Assembly (NCBI GenBank): GCA_014905825.1
Contig: JACGCN010000033.1
Coordinates: forward strand, 310,001-374,000
DNA length: 64,000 nucleotides
DNA from: Lyophyllum atratum
Taxonomy: Eukaryota > Basidiomycota > Agaricomycetes > Agaricales > Lyophyllaceae
Direction: 5' to 3'
Shown here: in pieces, positions 42,533-53,979 of the stretch
Position numbering within the stretch: the stretch's first letter is position 1
Layout: the number at the start of each line of letters is the position of its first letter
Made by a program: the position numbers and the translations under genes
Notes under the pieces: model-generated
The model's input: only the letters and a program-made list of their open reading frames with translations
Databases searched by the model: none
What the model was told of the DNA's origin: nothing

Positions 42533-44147
42533 CTAGTCTTTTGCAACCTTGATGACGACTTTTCCAGTATGCTTTTGTGATTTGAGGTAAGCATAGGCAT
42601 CCTTCGCTTGTTCGAAGGGGAAAACTTTGTTGATTACTGGACGCGTCTTGTCTGGGTTTGCCGATATCATGCGATTCATGTTGTTAAACCTAATAGGATC
42701 ATAGCGCCGTCAATGGTTTTTTCACTGAAGCCAAGGCCGAAAACTTACGACTCGACTGAGCCGATGTAAATGCCACGCATACCAGTAGCCCTTGGAATGA
42801 TAGGCGTGAAAATGGAGTTCAAGACAGCAGCAGGGTCGATGTTATCCTGGGTATGCGTAAGCCAGGTTCACTACCTAGGTCCTATCGATATTCAAACCTG
42901 TGAAACGTAGCCAATGAGGTGTAGTTGACCGCCCAACCTCGCAGCCTGGATTGACTTAGGCATAGTTGCTACACCACCAACCTGGACAGTGATCGTAAGG
43001 AATCAGGATTCAAAGAGGCGAAAGATCCCGGGATTTACTTCAATAACGTGGTCTACCCCTCGACCTCCCGTCTATCGATTCGATCGTTAGCTGCGCTTTC
43101 TTAGTGTGAAGATAATGTATATTACCGCTTTCATGACTTCCTTATGCCATTCAGGAGTCTTCTTGTAGTTGATGAGGTGCGTTGCACCGAGCGTTCTGGC
43201 AAATATGAGTTTATCATCGGAAGATGACGTAGCGATGACTGTCGCGCCCGAGGCAACTGAGAACTGCAAAGCGAATCTGCCGACCCAATGAGGATACCGA
43301 AGCTAAGCGAGAATTGTGACATACGTCGAAACCCCACCTGTACCGAGGGCAAGAACGTAGTCGCCCGCCTTTACGGGTCTAGGCCCATGTAGGGCATTGT
43401 AGGCGGTCAGAGCTGCGCAACTATAAAGGGGTAAGGTTAGAGATCGAGAGATTTACGTCGCAGGCGTGACTCACGGTAGTGTTGACGCTTCTTCGTAAGA
43501 AAGATGTTCAGGGAACTTCACAAGTCCCTGCCCGGAATGTGATTCAGCCTCTAGGTCCGGACGAGGATAATGGACGAGACATACGTGGGCGGGGACTGCC
43601 TTATACTCAGTAAGAACGCCGTGGGCCTGGCCACCCATGGATGACTGTTGAATTTCCGGCGTAATGTCTCCAGCGACATGATCAGGGTTGAAATTGGAGC
43701 AGACGCGATCACCAGGTTTCCATCGTTTGACCTCTTCGCCGAGAGCCACGATTTCGCCCGCCATATCTGAGCATGGCACAACGTCCGGGATAGACCTGAT
43801 GTCAGGTGCTGCATGAGCGTGTCCCTTTGCGTGGCGGTGGAGCAGCCCTACCCCAGGGAATATGTCCCATGTGCCATTTCCAGATCACGAAACTGTAATA
43901 TGCATGACTAGCAGGTCATGAGCATATCTTGGGACTACTCGCCTGTAATGATACTGCATGGACTTTTACTAACGCTTCAGTGGCTTTTGGCTGGTCGACT
44001 TGCTTCGTCCGCAGCTCAAGGCTATCAATCGAGCCAGGCTGGGGTATTTAGGATGTGTAAGTTGGGTCTCGCTGAATAGTTCCAAAATCGACGGACCTTG
44101 GGGATATGGTATTCGCGTGCAGTAGTTGGAATGTTTGGAACGTTCAT
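42533..44147 (-). CDS. MDR-family dehydrogenase/quinone oxidoreductase, tandem copy 1
   Basis: This is a medium-chain dehydrogenase/reductase of the NAD(P)-dependent alcohol dehydrogenase or quinone-reductase type. It is multi-exon and begins MNVPNIPTTAREYHIPK. The N-terminal GroES-like domain holds [32 protein letters not shown] and HGVLTEYKAVPAH. The Rossmann domain holds [19 protein letters not shown], the Gly motif [22 protein letters not shown] and GATHLINYKKTPEW. The C-terminus reads RPVINKVFPF followed by VVIKVAKD. The Cys-x-x-Cys cluster of structural-zinc enzymes is absent, which favours the quinone-oxidoreductase side. It is the most diverged of three copies in the same orientation: it has CSNFNPDH where the others have CANFATDH. 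The number of introns is about ten and not every junction was checked. Confidence 0.85.
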
Positions 44148-44623
44148 GATATCGCAGGTGTGAGATTTCAGGTAAGCTTCTAGTGAACAAAGTCGATTTA
44201 TACGACATAAATAAACGGGCTAGAGCACGCGTCATCGGATGTCGATCGGTAGAGGGATTGCCACAGAATAAAGCGTGTCTTGTAATTCCAAGTTTAGAGT
44301 ACTTTCAGGGGGCAGTTCGCCACACTGCATTATCGAAATAGCAACGCGTCATCAATACAATTCCGTTGGTAATGACCATTGCATTTACTTACTAATATGC
44401 TATATATAGAAATGGACCCCGGCGCATATTTGGTCTGAGATCCCCCGACGTTGGACGTTGAGGCGCTTGGTTGAGGAGTTTGGTGTTTGAGACTTCCAGA
44501 ACAATACCTAAGGCGCAAGCTAAGCCTCACGTCCTGCAGACGAATGCTGTCGAGCTGTAGAATCAACAGGGCGTTCTATACGATACTAACACTCGTCCCT
44601 TTTCCCGTGTCTTAGGCTATAGT
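44148..44623. other. intergenic between dehydrogenase copies 1 and 2
   Basis: This is the upstream region of copy 1 and the 3' flank of copy 2. I see nothing else. Confidence 0.5.
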
Positions 44624-46197
44624 TCAATCCTTCGAGACTTTGATGACCACTTTCCCAACATGGGCCTGGGACCTGAGGTAGGAATATGCCTGCTTGGCTT
44701 CCTCGAACGGGAAAACCTTGTTAATAACGGGGCGGGTCTCTTCAGGGTTCGCCGCAAGGCAACGGTTCATGTCAACAAATCTTAGAATACGCTTAGCTTC
44801 GCGAGTCAAAGAAAACGAAGAAACATGACATACTGAGCCACTGAACCAATCAAAATACCACGAAGTATGACGGACTTCTGGATCGCATTTGTCACGACGG
44901 TCGCAGCGTCACTGTTTCCCTAAATACGAGGATTGTCATTCAGCACGCTCTGAAATAAACCGCATTTGTCGTACCCCAGCAACAAAGCCGATGAGATGGA
45001 TGTATCCGCCGAGCCGAGCCGACCCCATGGATTTGGGCAACGTTCCTTGTCCTCCGACCTACCGCCGGACAGCGTGAGCCTCGGTCGAAGAGCTTGGCAA
45101 AAATTCGATGCTCACTTCGATGACATGGTCAACACCGGCGTCCTTGGTCTATGGAACAAGTCTGTTATCGTGGGCTAGGACGGATCATATCGACCTACCA
45201 TTCTCATAACATCAGCATCCCAGTTGAGCATCCTGCTGTAGTTAATAATATGCTTGGCGCCGAGTTTGGTCGCCACCTTGAGCTTTTCGTCCGAGGAAGA
45301 AGTAGCGATCACGGTCGCTCCAGCGGCAACTGCAAGCTGCAGACCGAAGCTAGACCCTTGTAAGATGCTTTGCATTTCCAAACAGAGAAGAAAATCAACA
45401 TACATAGAGACACCGCCGGTTCCCAGGACAAGAACATAATCGCCCGCCTTGACAGGTCTAGGGCCGTGTAAAGCATTGTAGGCGGTCAATCCAGCGCATC
45501 TGGAGAGCATTCAGATGCTATCAGATCCCATAGAACTCGGAACTAACGGTAAAGTCGAAGCCTCTATGTAGGAAAGATGGGATGGAATGGACACCAGGCA
45601 CTACCCGGACAATCAACAAACGAAGAAGTAGACGGGGACGTCGAGCGTACGCACATGAGCAGGGAATGTCCTGTATTCCGTCAGGACCCCATGTATCTGT
45701 CCACCGAGGGCCGTGTTCATAATCTCAGGAGTGGGGTCACCATGGATATGATCGGTTGCGAAATTCGCGCAAACTCGATCACCCTCTCCCCAGTGTTTGA
45801 CATCTGGACCAACAGCAACAATCTCACCAGCCATGTCTGAGCATGGTACAAGGTTCGCAGGGCCACTGTAGAGACACCACATTAACACTGCATTTCATCA
45901 CGGGTAAGATGATCTTTACGTGGTGGGATACTCTCCAGTAGCGATGATAAGATCTCGGTACTAGAAAAATGTGAGTTCTGGGGATTTTATGAAGTGCTGA
46001 TGGTAAGACCTGGAGAGAAACAGCATGAACTTTCACTAAGACATGGGTCGCTTTAGGTTTTTCGACTTCCTTGGTGTGAATGGTAAGGTCTTCATAGGAG
46101 CCGATCTACCGAAACACTCAGTAGTGTCCTGATATTCAGAGTCAGTATTTACCACCTTAGGGAGAATATATTCGCGTGCGGTGGTGGGAATCGACAT
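44624..46197 (-). CDS. MDR-family dehydrogenase/quinone oxidoreductase, tandem copy 2
   Basis: This is a paralogue of the genes on either side, with the same intron-rich layout. It starts MSIPTTAREYILPK. It holds [100 protein letters not shown] and GAKHIINYSR. It ends [20 protein letters not shown] and VVIKVSKD. Exon boundaries and the DHVIEVGG segment can be traced through to the end without a break, so I read it as intact. It is closest to copy 3. The likely role is reduction or oxidation of a small carbonyl or alcohol; the substrate is unknown. Confidence 0.85.
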
Positions 46198-46998
46198 ACT
46201 GGGAGGATAGATTTGCAATGTCTCTGACTGAGATATCGTCCTAGCTTATATACTATGACGTCGGATAGACCGATTCTTTAGGTTTCTTTCGATGACGACG
46301 AATGACTGGCAGGACGCAATCTCGAACCTGTAATCATCGCTGACGAGTTACTCTTCGCGTTACCTTCCCTCGCACACCGTACCTACGTGCATGATCGACC
46401 AACGGCGGCAAAAAGAAAGTGTTAAGCTAGAAAATCATGGAAGCGTCGCGAAAGGCAAGCCTCGAAAAATCCATCAACCCAGAGCGTCATTGTGCTTTGT
46501 GACCAATTTCCCACGACCTCATTCTTCTGGGACCACCTTTGGGCTACCCTAGCGAGTTCTTGAGCAACTCGGGGACTCGGGGGAACTAGTCTCGACTGAT
46601 AGCCTTTAGTAATCTGGGCGCGAAAACGGACGAGCAGGGCAGATTATAAGTGATTGGCACAGGTTAGTAGGTAGCAACCGAAGGTGGGCGAGTCTCGAGA
46701 TATGGCTTGAATTGCGCAGGGCGGCGAGCTGTTCTAATAATCTCCATCCTGAGCCAACCAGCTTGAATCGAGATCTGTATCGTAAGTTCGCAAGTCGGAA
46801 AAATTCGCACCACCAAGTCCTCGTGACGCTCGTCGCTGCCTTGTGTCGAGTATCTGGTGCAACTATCCGGTTCCTGCGAAAGGATGTGATTTTGAACTTG
46901 AGCGTTGTTGAGCTCTAAAATTCTCTTCCCGACGTACGGACAATAAAATACACGTCTCTTGTGACTTACGTTTTACGTTGTAATTCATACGTTGTAAT
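46198..46998. other. intergenic between dehydrogenase copies 2 and 3
   Basis: No gene is supported. The distal part repeats the short word GTTGTAATTC just before the copy 3 stop codon. Confidence 0.5.
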
Positions 46999-48580
46999 TC
47001 AATCCTTCGATACTTTGATGACAACTTTCCCAACATGGGCCTGGGAGTGTAGGTACGAATAAGCCTGCTTGGCTTCCTCGAACGGGAACACCTTGTCCAC
47101 GACTGGGCGGGTGACCTCGGGGTGTGCAGAAATCAAACGGTTCATGTCGACGAATCTAAGCGGGTCTTTAGCGGTGCCACGCGAGGATAGGGAAAAATCA
47201 TGTCGTACTGAGCTACTGAGCCAATCTGAATGCCACGGAGCACGGTGGCCTTTCGGATAGCGTTGAGAATGATACTGTTAGTATCGACTTGACCCTGTGT
47301 AGGTTATTCATCGGTTATCATATACTCAAGAATGCCCATGCGTATGTCGTACTTTTTTCTTTTTTGCAACGAAACCGATGATGTGGACGTATCCACCCAC
47401 TCTCGCGGAGTTAATAGACTTGGGCAGTGTTCCTTGTCCTCCGACCTACACACATCAGGCACTGTAAGTTTATGCGCAATTCGCAAGAACCTGGCGCAGA
47501 CCTCGATGACGTGGTCAACACCCCTGTCATTAGTCTATAAAATGAGTCAGTTTTCGTGGGCAGGAGGCGAGAAATAGTAATTGACAATCTTCAAGACTTC
47601 TTCATCCCAATTGGACGTCTTGTTATAATTGATGACATGCTTGGCACCGAGTTTGCTTGCAATCTTAAGTTTCTCGTCTGAAGAAGATGTAGCGATCACA
47701 ATGGCTCCAGAAGCAACCGCAAATTGGAGGCCTGCACTGCACTGACGTCAGAATCTTCGTATCGTTGAACAAAGGGGAACCAAAACTACATGGAGACACC
47801 GCCTGTTCCAAGGACAAGAACGTAGTCGCCTGCCTTGACGGGTACAAGGCCGAGGAGTGAATTATATGCGGTCAGTGCAGCACACCTAGAAAGTATTCAG
47901 ATGCTGTCCCGGGCATATGGACGGACACTTACGGCAAAGTCGAGGCTTCTTCGTATGAGAGATGCGATGGGATTGACACCAAGGACTAGCCATACATTTC
48001 ATAAAGCGTAAAAAGCGAACAAGGCACGCACGTGAGCAGGGAATGTCCTGTATTCCGTCAAGACACCATGCGATTGTCCACCCAGGCCCGATTTCTGGGT
48101 CTCAGGAGAGGGATCTCCATGAATATGATCGGTCGCAAAATTCGCGCAAACTCGGTCACCAGCTTTCCATTGCTGGACGTCCACTCCAACTGCAACGATT
48201 TCGCCAGCCATGTCTGAGCATGGCACAAGCCCGGTGGAGGGGCCGCTGTACGGAGGAACGGGTCAGCGTGCGGTGCTTATATACGCAAATTGAGTTTGCT
48301 ACCCGGTAGGGTAGTCTCCGGTGGCAACGACGAGGTCTCTATACTGAAATGAACATGAGCTTTGAAGAATCGGGGAATGTCGAGGGCCAAACCTGAAGAG
48401 AAACAGCGTGAATTTTCACCAAAACATCATTGGCCTTGGGTTTTTCTACGTTCTTGGTTCGAATGGTAAGATTTTCATGGGAGCCAAGCTATTGATACGG
48501 TTAGCTATTCTCTCATCTTACGGACTGGGATTATTCACCTTGGTAAGAACATATTCGCGAATGGTGCTGGGAGTCGACAT
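46999..48580 (-). CDS. MDR-family dehydrogenase/quinone oxidoreductase, tandem copy 3
   Basis: This is the third tandem paralogue. It starts [14 protein letters not shown] and shares with copy 2 [52 protein letters not shown], and the end VVIKVSKD. The Rossmann part is read across several introns ([38 protein letters not shown]). Copies 2 and 3 share nearly the same exon positions and stop context (the ATCCTTCGA tail), so their duplication is the younger event. Orientation and spacing indicate duplication by unequal crossing-over. The upstream region does not obviously match those of the other copies, so regulation may differ. Confidence 0.85.
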
Positions 48581-49477
48581 GAGTACTGGAAGAGTAGATT
48601 TGTGATGTTTTGGTTCCGACCATGACATGTTGCCTTTATATGTGCGCCTTGGAAGATCTCTGCTGTGAGCTGACTATAGTGACTGACGCCATAGGCTGGT
48701 AATACTTTGTATCATTGCTGATAAATGGATCATCCAAAAACACTTCAAACCATGATCAGAACCAATCGGCTGCAGCAAGAACACACCCCATGATCGAATC
48801 CTGGGAAGGCTACTGGAGATCTTGGGACCTACTGCAGACTTCATTCATGCAGTTAACATAGACTCCACAGAGTCTTGAGCCACAATCAGGATGGTAATAA
48901 ATTGTGCCCAAGGGTAGGAGAACGTGGGGCGAAGAACAAGAGGGGTGACCGTGTGACGGACATTGATCAATTTGATCATATTGATGCACCTTGAACAACA
49001 TCCGGCCCGGTATCGATAAGTTCCGTTCATACTATTGCGGTCATGGTGGAAGTGACGTCTCGAGCCATTCATTTACTTCCTACTTGTCCTGCGGATATTA
49101 CGGGAAGTACGCAAGTGTACCCAACGCTGAATTCCGGATGCGCTCCAATCTCAATAAAGGATCGACGCGTGTTAGGCATCCCAGACGGAACCGAGATCTG
49201 GGAGTCCGATACGAGATACACGTTGCGGGACTTGAGGAGAAATGATCAGGACTCGTGCCCGCCGCGAGGCAGAACATCATGCAAAAGGTTAGGCGGTTTT
49301 TCGAGGGGTCTTAAGTGTTTTGCCAGTACTACTGGACATCCCGACTGCCTTTTATTCTCTCAGGAAAACCTCGACCGCATCCCAACGTTGACCAGCGTAA
49401 GTCGCTTGAATCTGGTCATGGTAATTTCTGAACGCCAGTCGCTTTATCGACTAGATTAATTCGACCAGTCCTCCGAA
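48581..49477. other. intergenic, divergent promoter region
   Basis: Dehydrogenase copy 3 and the Ran-binding-domain gene are read away from each other from here. A 138-codon frame at 49043-49459 has no motif and ends just before the next ATG; I do not call it. Confidence 0.4.
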
Positions 49478-51281
49478 ATGTTCCCCGTCAACGATCTCAA
49501 CCTCGTAGTTTGTGGAATTGCCACTTTTGCTGCGACTGTGGGTTATGCTTGTTCCCGAAAACTGACCTCTGAGCCGTACGTCAACGCCCTGGGCACGAGC
49601 GCTACGAACCCCACTCATCGATGACCTATGCTGTCGCTCCATTTTTAATATCCGCGATATCGCGTTACAGTCGCCACACCTCCGAACATCTGAATTCACC
49701 GACCTGCCTTCCCTCGAAGGCACAAGGGGCGTCTGAACAGGACAAAATAGCTGAAGATGCAGATAAGATTACCATGACTCCTGGATCTCTGAAGCGGAAG
49801 CGTGCGCATGACGATCATGACGAAATCAGTGCCGTGTGTACAGTCCTTTGCTCTTCTCATCTGCGATCTCAACCCTGCTTAGGATGCCGGATATCCTCAT
49901 GTGAGAAGCCAGATCTTATTATCGAAGATGGCGTTTAACAAACTGGTCCGAATCAGAACCTTTCTCTGATCTACCCGCCCAAGAAACGGAGCAGGACACC
50001 GTCTTCGGAAAATGACTCTGAGGAGGTATGGTTCATTTGTTTCTGTCCATCTGTTTTGCAAGTCAAACATGGAGCTCGACTATAGGCTGTCGCGGAGAAA
50101 TCTCCTCCATCTCCTCTAGCAGAGAAATCTGAGGATCCGGCCGCGGTTAGTGCCTTTGTCTCGTGAACATTATGAAAGATCGAGTTCTAACAGTTCGGCT
50201 TTTAGACACCAGCGAGTACGGCAGGAGAGTGTTTCGAGCCGACTCCGCCACCCAGCACTCCAGAGCAATCTCCTTCTATTATCAGCGAAGCCCTCAGCAC
50301 CCCTTCGCATGTGCGTTGACGTGCTAGACTTCCTTTAGGGCGGCTAGCTGATCCACGCTGTACCCAGGTATTCGGATCTCCAGCGACGATCTCCACTTCC
50401 ATCCCAAGGTCTCCCCTTGGATCAGTAAGCAGAATTAACGTCTAGGACGCAGCTTACCTCATAACAGTTCCACAGTCTCAGCGCATCGCCACTTCTAGCG
50501 CATTTTCTACATTTGCAGGATCTGCCTCCCCATTTTCGAGGGTTACTCCCGCCTCCAAAGCTAACAAACCTGCTTGGTTGGTGGCTAGCCCGGACGCTCT
50601 GAAAAGTCCCAACGATGAGGCATCGGATGCAACCTCTGACGACGCTGATGGGGTTGCAACGTCTCCCCAGCCAGATCGCCATGTCCTTTTAGCTGCTGTG
50701 ACCTCAAAGTCGACCTTTGAACGTGTGTACGGTCCTAGTTCCATGAATTTACAGAACTTGACGATATTCCAACAGACATTACTGGCGAGGAAGATGAGGA
50801 TGTGGAGCTGGAGTTGAAGGGCGTGAAGCTTTTCGTCAAGAGAGGAGATAAGCCATTCTCTGATGGCATGGTGGGCCATGTCAAGCTTTTGTCTAACAGG
50901 ACGACTCTCGACGAGCGACTCCGTGAGTTTCCACGCCAACACTTTCTAATCCCTTCACTGATTCAGACAACCCAAGTATTCCGCCGCGAGCCTCTCTGGC
51001 AGGTCTCAATGAACGTCCGCATGCACCCCACAATAAGGTGTACCTTCGACGCCGGGGAGAACATCCTCCGCGTTATTTTGAGAGAAGCCGTCGTGCAGAA
51101 AGACGTATCAGCACAAGACGCGAAGCGAGAGGTTACGATCTACGTCCTCAAGGTTAGCGTCTATCATCGCCTTTGGAATTTACCTGATTGTGGCCTACAG
51201 CCTGGAAGATCCTGTTCGAAACAGGATTTCAAAGACTTTGCGAACTCCTTGACGGAGAGCCGCAGCCTGAAGACCCAATAA
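49478..51281 (+). CDS. Ran-binding-domain protein with N-terminal membrane segment; one apparent missing base
   Basis: Proteins with this domain bind Ran-GTP and act in nuclear transport; the nearest known type is Yrb2/RanBP3. Exons are 49478-49575, 49671-49833, 49957-50025, 50086-50145, 50206-50310, 50368-50424, 50476-50922, 50977-51152 and 51201-51281. The sum is 1256 nt, one short of a multiple of three. Residues about 7-27 form one hydrophobic helix (LNLVVCGIATFAATVGYACS). A Lys/Arg patch (GSLKRKRAHDD, PPKKRSRTPSS) suits a nuclear signal. A Ser/Pro/Thr-rich region has FG-like pieces (HVFGSPATIS, FSTFAGSASPF). The Ran-binding domain spans VELELKGVKLFVKRGDKPFS to EPLWQVSMNVRMHPTIRCTF. The frame shifts near 50755-50760, between SMNLQN and LDDIPTD. 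A 32-nt intron would be too short, so a one-base deletion or sequencing error is likelier. Confidence 0.75.
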
Positions 51282-52381
51282 GGCCTATTCATCGTTGATC
51301 GAGTGTATATCTTTCTCTCGAGCGTGTGCACGTCCCTCTGCGGATGTCTATGTTTACCGCTCCGCCTTGGTGTACCTGCGATATGCAGCACTGCCTTTTA
51401 ATTTATTCCCAATCATCAAATTTTGGAAGTCTTGCCACAGGGTCTCTACAGCAACCCCCATGCCCTTGAACACCGCCAACCGGACGAACAAATTAGTCGT
51501 AACATGATGACCATGGAGTCCATGGTATTCACGCTACAAGGGATATTCGACGATCCCAAGGCGACGGTCTGTCACCGTCTGGTTCTTTCTTCATCTAGAT
51601 TCTAGCAATATTGGTGGAGTATCCCAACTGTTGTCAGGTTGGCTCGAAATTTCATCGCCCTCGAAGTGGATCGCGATGACCTCAAGGTTGGATCTTGGGT
51701 AGAAAGCATGTTTCGAAAAAAAGATGGTTGAAGATTAGGAGGGTAAGAAGGCCTCGAATAATGTGTACCTTGTGGGCTAACATCTCGGAGAAAGTCATGA
51801 TAACTTCTGTATCCTGCAACTGTCTTGAGGCCGCCGCGAGTACGGGCATTTTACCCCGGCTACTCTGACTGGAATGGAAGATTGGGTGTTTAGCGCTTAG
51901 CAGGTAGTGCGCATGCGTTACCTGGGCTATCTATAACGTAGAACCTATGTGAAACTCGACTGGGCGCGCTGCCAGTCGCATCGTTTTGCATGATTCGACA
52001 TCAAGGTCCATGAAATAATTACTGTAAGTGTAGCCGATACCTATAACGGTATACTTCCAACAAACGATACCCAGCGAACAAGCGGACGTGCATACGTGCA
52101 AAACCCCAAAAACAACAACTACCAAACTAAAAATAGTAGAGAACCGAATCAAAAGAGTCCCCAAGAGGTAATCCCAGGTAAATATAAGATCTACATGCTC
52201 AGAAACACCCTCCCCACGCCGTATTAAAAAACAGGGTTTCGCTCGTGAACGTAGGTGAGGGGTCAGTCAGATACGTGTCATGAACATAAAACGCGTCGTA
52301 AAAGTATGTGTCCATGCGGAACCACCCATCGTGCAGTGGTAAATCTAGCTACAAGAACCAAAATAGCGAGTGCGAGTGCGG
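51282..52381. other. intergenic, weak two-exon candidate on minus strand
   Basis: A possible 56-aa product on the minus strand uses exons 51849-51769 and 51680-51591 (171 nt, in phase). It begins MPVLAAASRQLQDTEVIMTF and ends WDTPPILLESR. Its start lies inside a 42-bp segment that recurs inverted at 54115-54156. No family is recognised. The rest of the interval holds nothing that I can support. Confidence 0.25.
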
Positions 52382-53278
52382 TCATAGGAGAGCAGCGAAA
52401 GCCACGGCGCACGCGCCGAGTGCAACGGCCGCCTGCCACACGCGCGACTCCACCGCTATGGACGCAGCGGCGTTGTCTTTAGTATCGGCGCTAGCCCCAC
52501 TCGTCGAGTTCGTCGTGGCGGTCGACGACGGCCTCGCTGTGCTGGATGTGCTGATGGCGGTCGTGAAGCCTGAGGTCACGGTGTTCGTCGACGTCGAGAG
52601 GAAAGTGCTAGGGCCCTGGGGCCCGGGCATCGACGAGGTTGTGCCGTTGGCGGCGGGTGGGGGGTTGGTCGCACCTGCGCCAGAGGGAGCAGGCATAGCA
52701 GTAGAAGGGTTCGCAAGGGCGCCGACGCCCCAGGGGATGGGGGCGTTTGTGGAAGGCTGGAGAGCGTTGGCAGGGGGGGTGGTTGCGCCGCTGGGGGAGG
52801 CGATGGCGAAGCGGGTGGCCCACTGCTTCGGAGCCGCGCCGGGGGCAGAGAATTGGTAGAAGTAGATTGCGGAGTTGGGGATGACCTAGGGGAGACTGAA
52901 TTTAGTCCTAGAGGTTTTTATGTAAGGAAGGGAAGTTGGCGCACCGCGGGGCAAGGATGATCGAAGCTGCCTGCAACGGTACCGTCAAGACCAGTCGCAA
53001 CAGCTATGGTAAAAAACGGGTTAAGTGCGAAAAGACGAGGAGCTTTCAATGAGCGTACTAGTCAGATGCTTCATGTTGAAGTTGTCGCCGGTCATGAGCT
53101 CAATAGCCATGTTCTTCCATGCAGTTGGAGAACCCGCATCTCCGTCCCATTCTGTGTGACATGTCCCGCCTTCTTTATATACGGTGCCGGGCCCAGGTAC
53201 AGTAGGGACGACATCGGCGCGGACGACGAGAAGGGTGGCGGAGGCGAGGAGAGCCGTCAATGTGTATGTTCCAAACAT
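52382..53278 (-). CDS. Kre9/Knh1-like secreted GPI-anchored Ser/Thr-rich protein
   Basis: These proteins are linked to cell-wall beta-1,6-glucan in yeasts and are common, of unknown function, in mushrooms. Exons are 53278-53059, 53003-52945 and 52885-52382, total 783 nt (260 aa). Residues 1-21 are a signal peptide (MFGTYTLTALLASATLLVVRA). The N-terminal Ig-like domain spans VVPTVPGPGTVYKEGGTCHT to YFYQFSAPGAAPKQWATRFA with conserved Cys and Trp (GGTCHTEWD, HPCPA). A Ser/Thr/Pro/Ala-rich stalk of about 110 residues follows. A C-terminal hydrophobic tail (QAAVALGACAVAFAALL) after small residues is a GPI-anchor signal. A wall or plasma-membrane location is inferred. Confidence 0.9.
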
Positions 53279-53694
53279 TTTCGGTATTAAGCTGTAACGC
53301 AACAACAAGACCAGCGAGTTGTGAGAAGATGGGGGTGGATGACCAGGCACAAGGCGACTGGAAAAGAAAACGTACTTGTTATGTAGGAATGATCCTGATG
53401 ATGATTTTAAAGAGTGGACTGGTTTGAACGAATGTGGGGAGAGGTCAAGCGCGGTATTTTAGGTGGCGAAGGGGACAAGACGAGATGGTTGCGGGCGGGG
53501 TATAAAAATGGCCGCAATGCGCTTGCTCGTTCCTGTTTCATCACACAGCCACACTTAATTTTAGCTCACGCTTTTCATGGAGGAGGACATTCGGTTGACA
53601 TACGCCGCTGATTGTCATTCTCAACCACTGGGTCAGCTCGCTCTTCTGCTTAACCTCCTCTCCCTGCCCTGACAAGAGAAGAGGAAAATGAACC

Positions 53695-53979
53695 TCAGTC
53701 CCCCCGGCATATCTTCCAAACTTGCCACGTAGACCCGAATTGGACACTAGTAGTAGTACTGATGGCAGTGCGATCCTTGATGTGGTATGACAGTTATGCA
53801 GTCAGTCAGTTATATACCAGCGTGGTACTCACCGGAAAGACCGCCGCGACCTGCATCGCCGCCCAAAGTCGAACTGTCGAATCGACGAGTTCCTGGAAGG
53901 GAATGACGAGCTTTAGGTCTTCTACTTGCAATTGTCCATCCCAATTCCATATACCCCTCCTCCTCCATCCGAATCGCAT
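53695..53979 (-). CDS. candidate small protein, 75 aa, two exons
   Basis: No family is recognised. Exons 53979-53833 and 53775-53695 (228 nt, in phase) use the canonical donor GTGAGT and end with TGA. The product starts MRFGWRRRGIWNWDGQLQVE and continues with DLKLVIPFQELVDSTVRLW, an amphipathic helix-like stretch. A competing reading uses the same donor in another frame and runs into 53541-53747 with more residues. Only one can be right and neither has support from homology here. Confidence 0.35.

Noticed and set aside
49043..49459. A 138-codon plus-strand frame before the Ran-binding gene
   Set aside because: It has no recognisable domain and occupies the expected promoter of the next gene.
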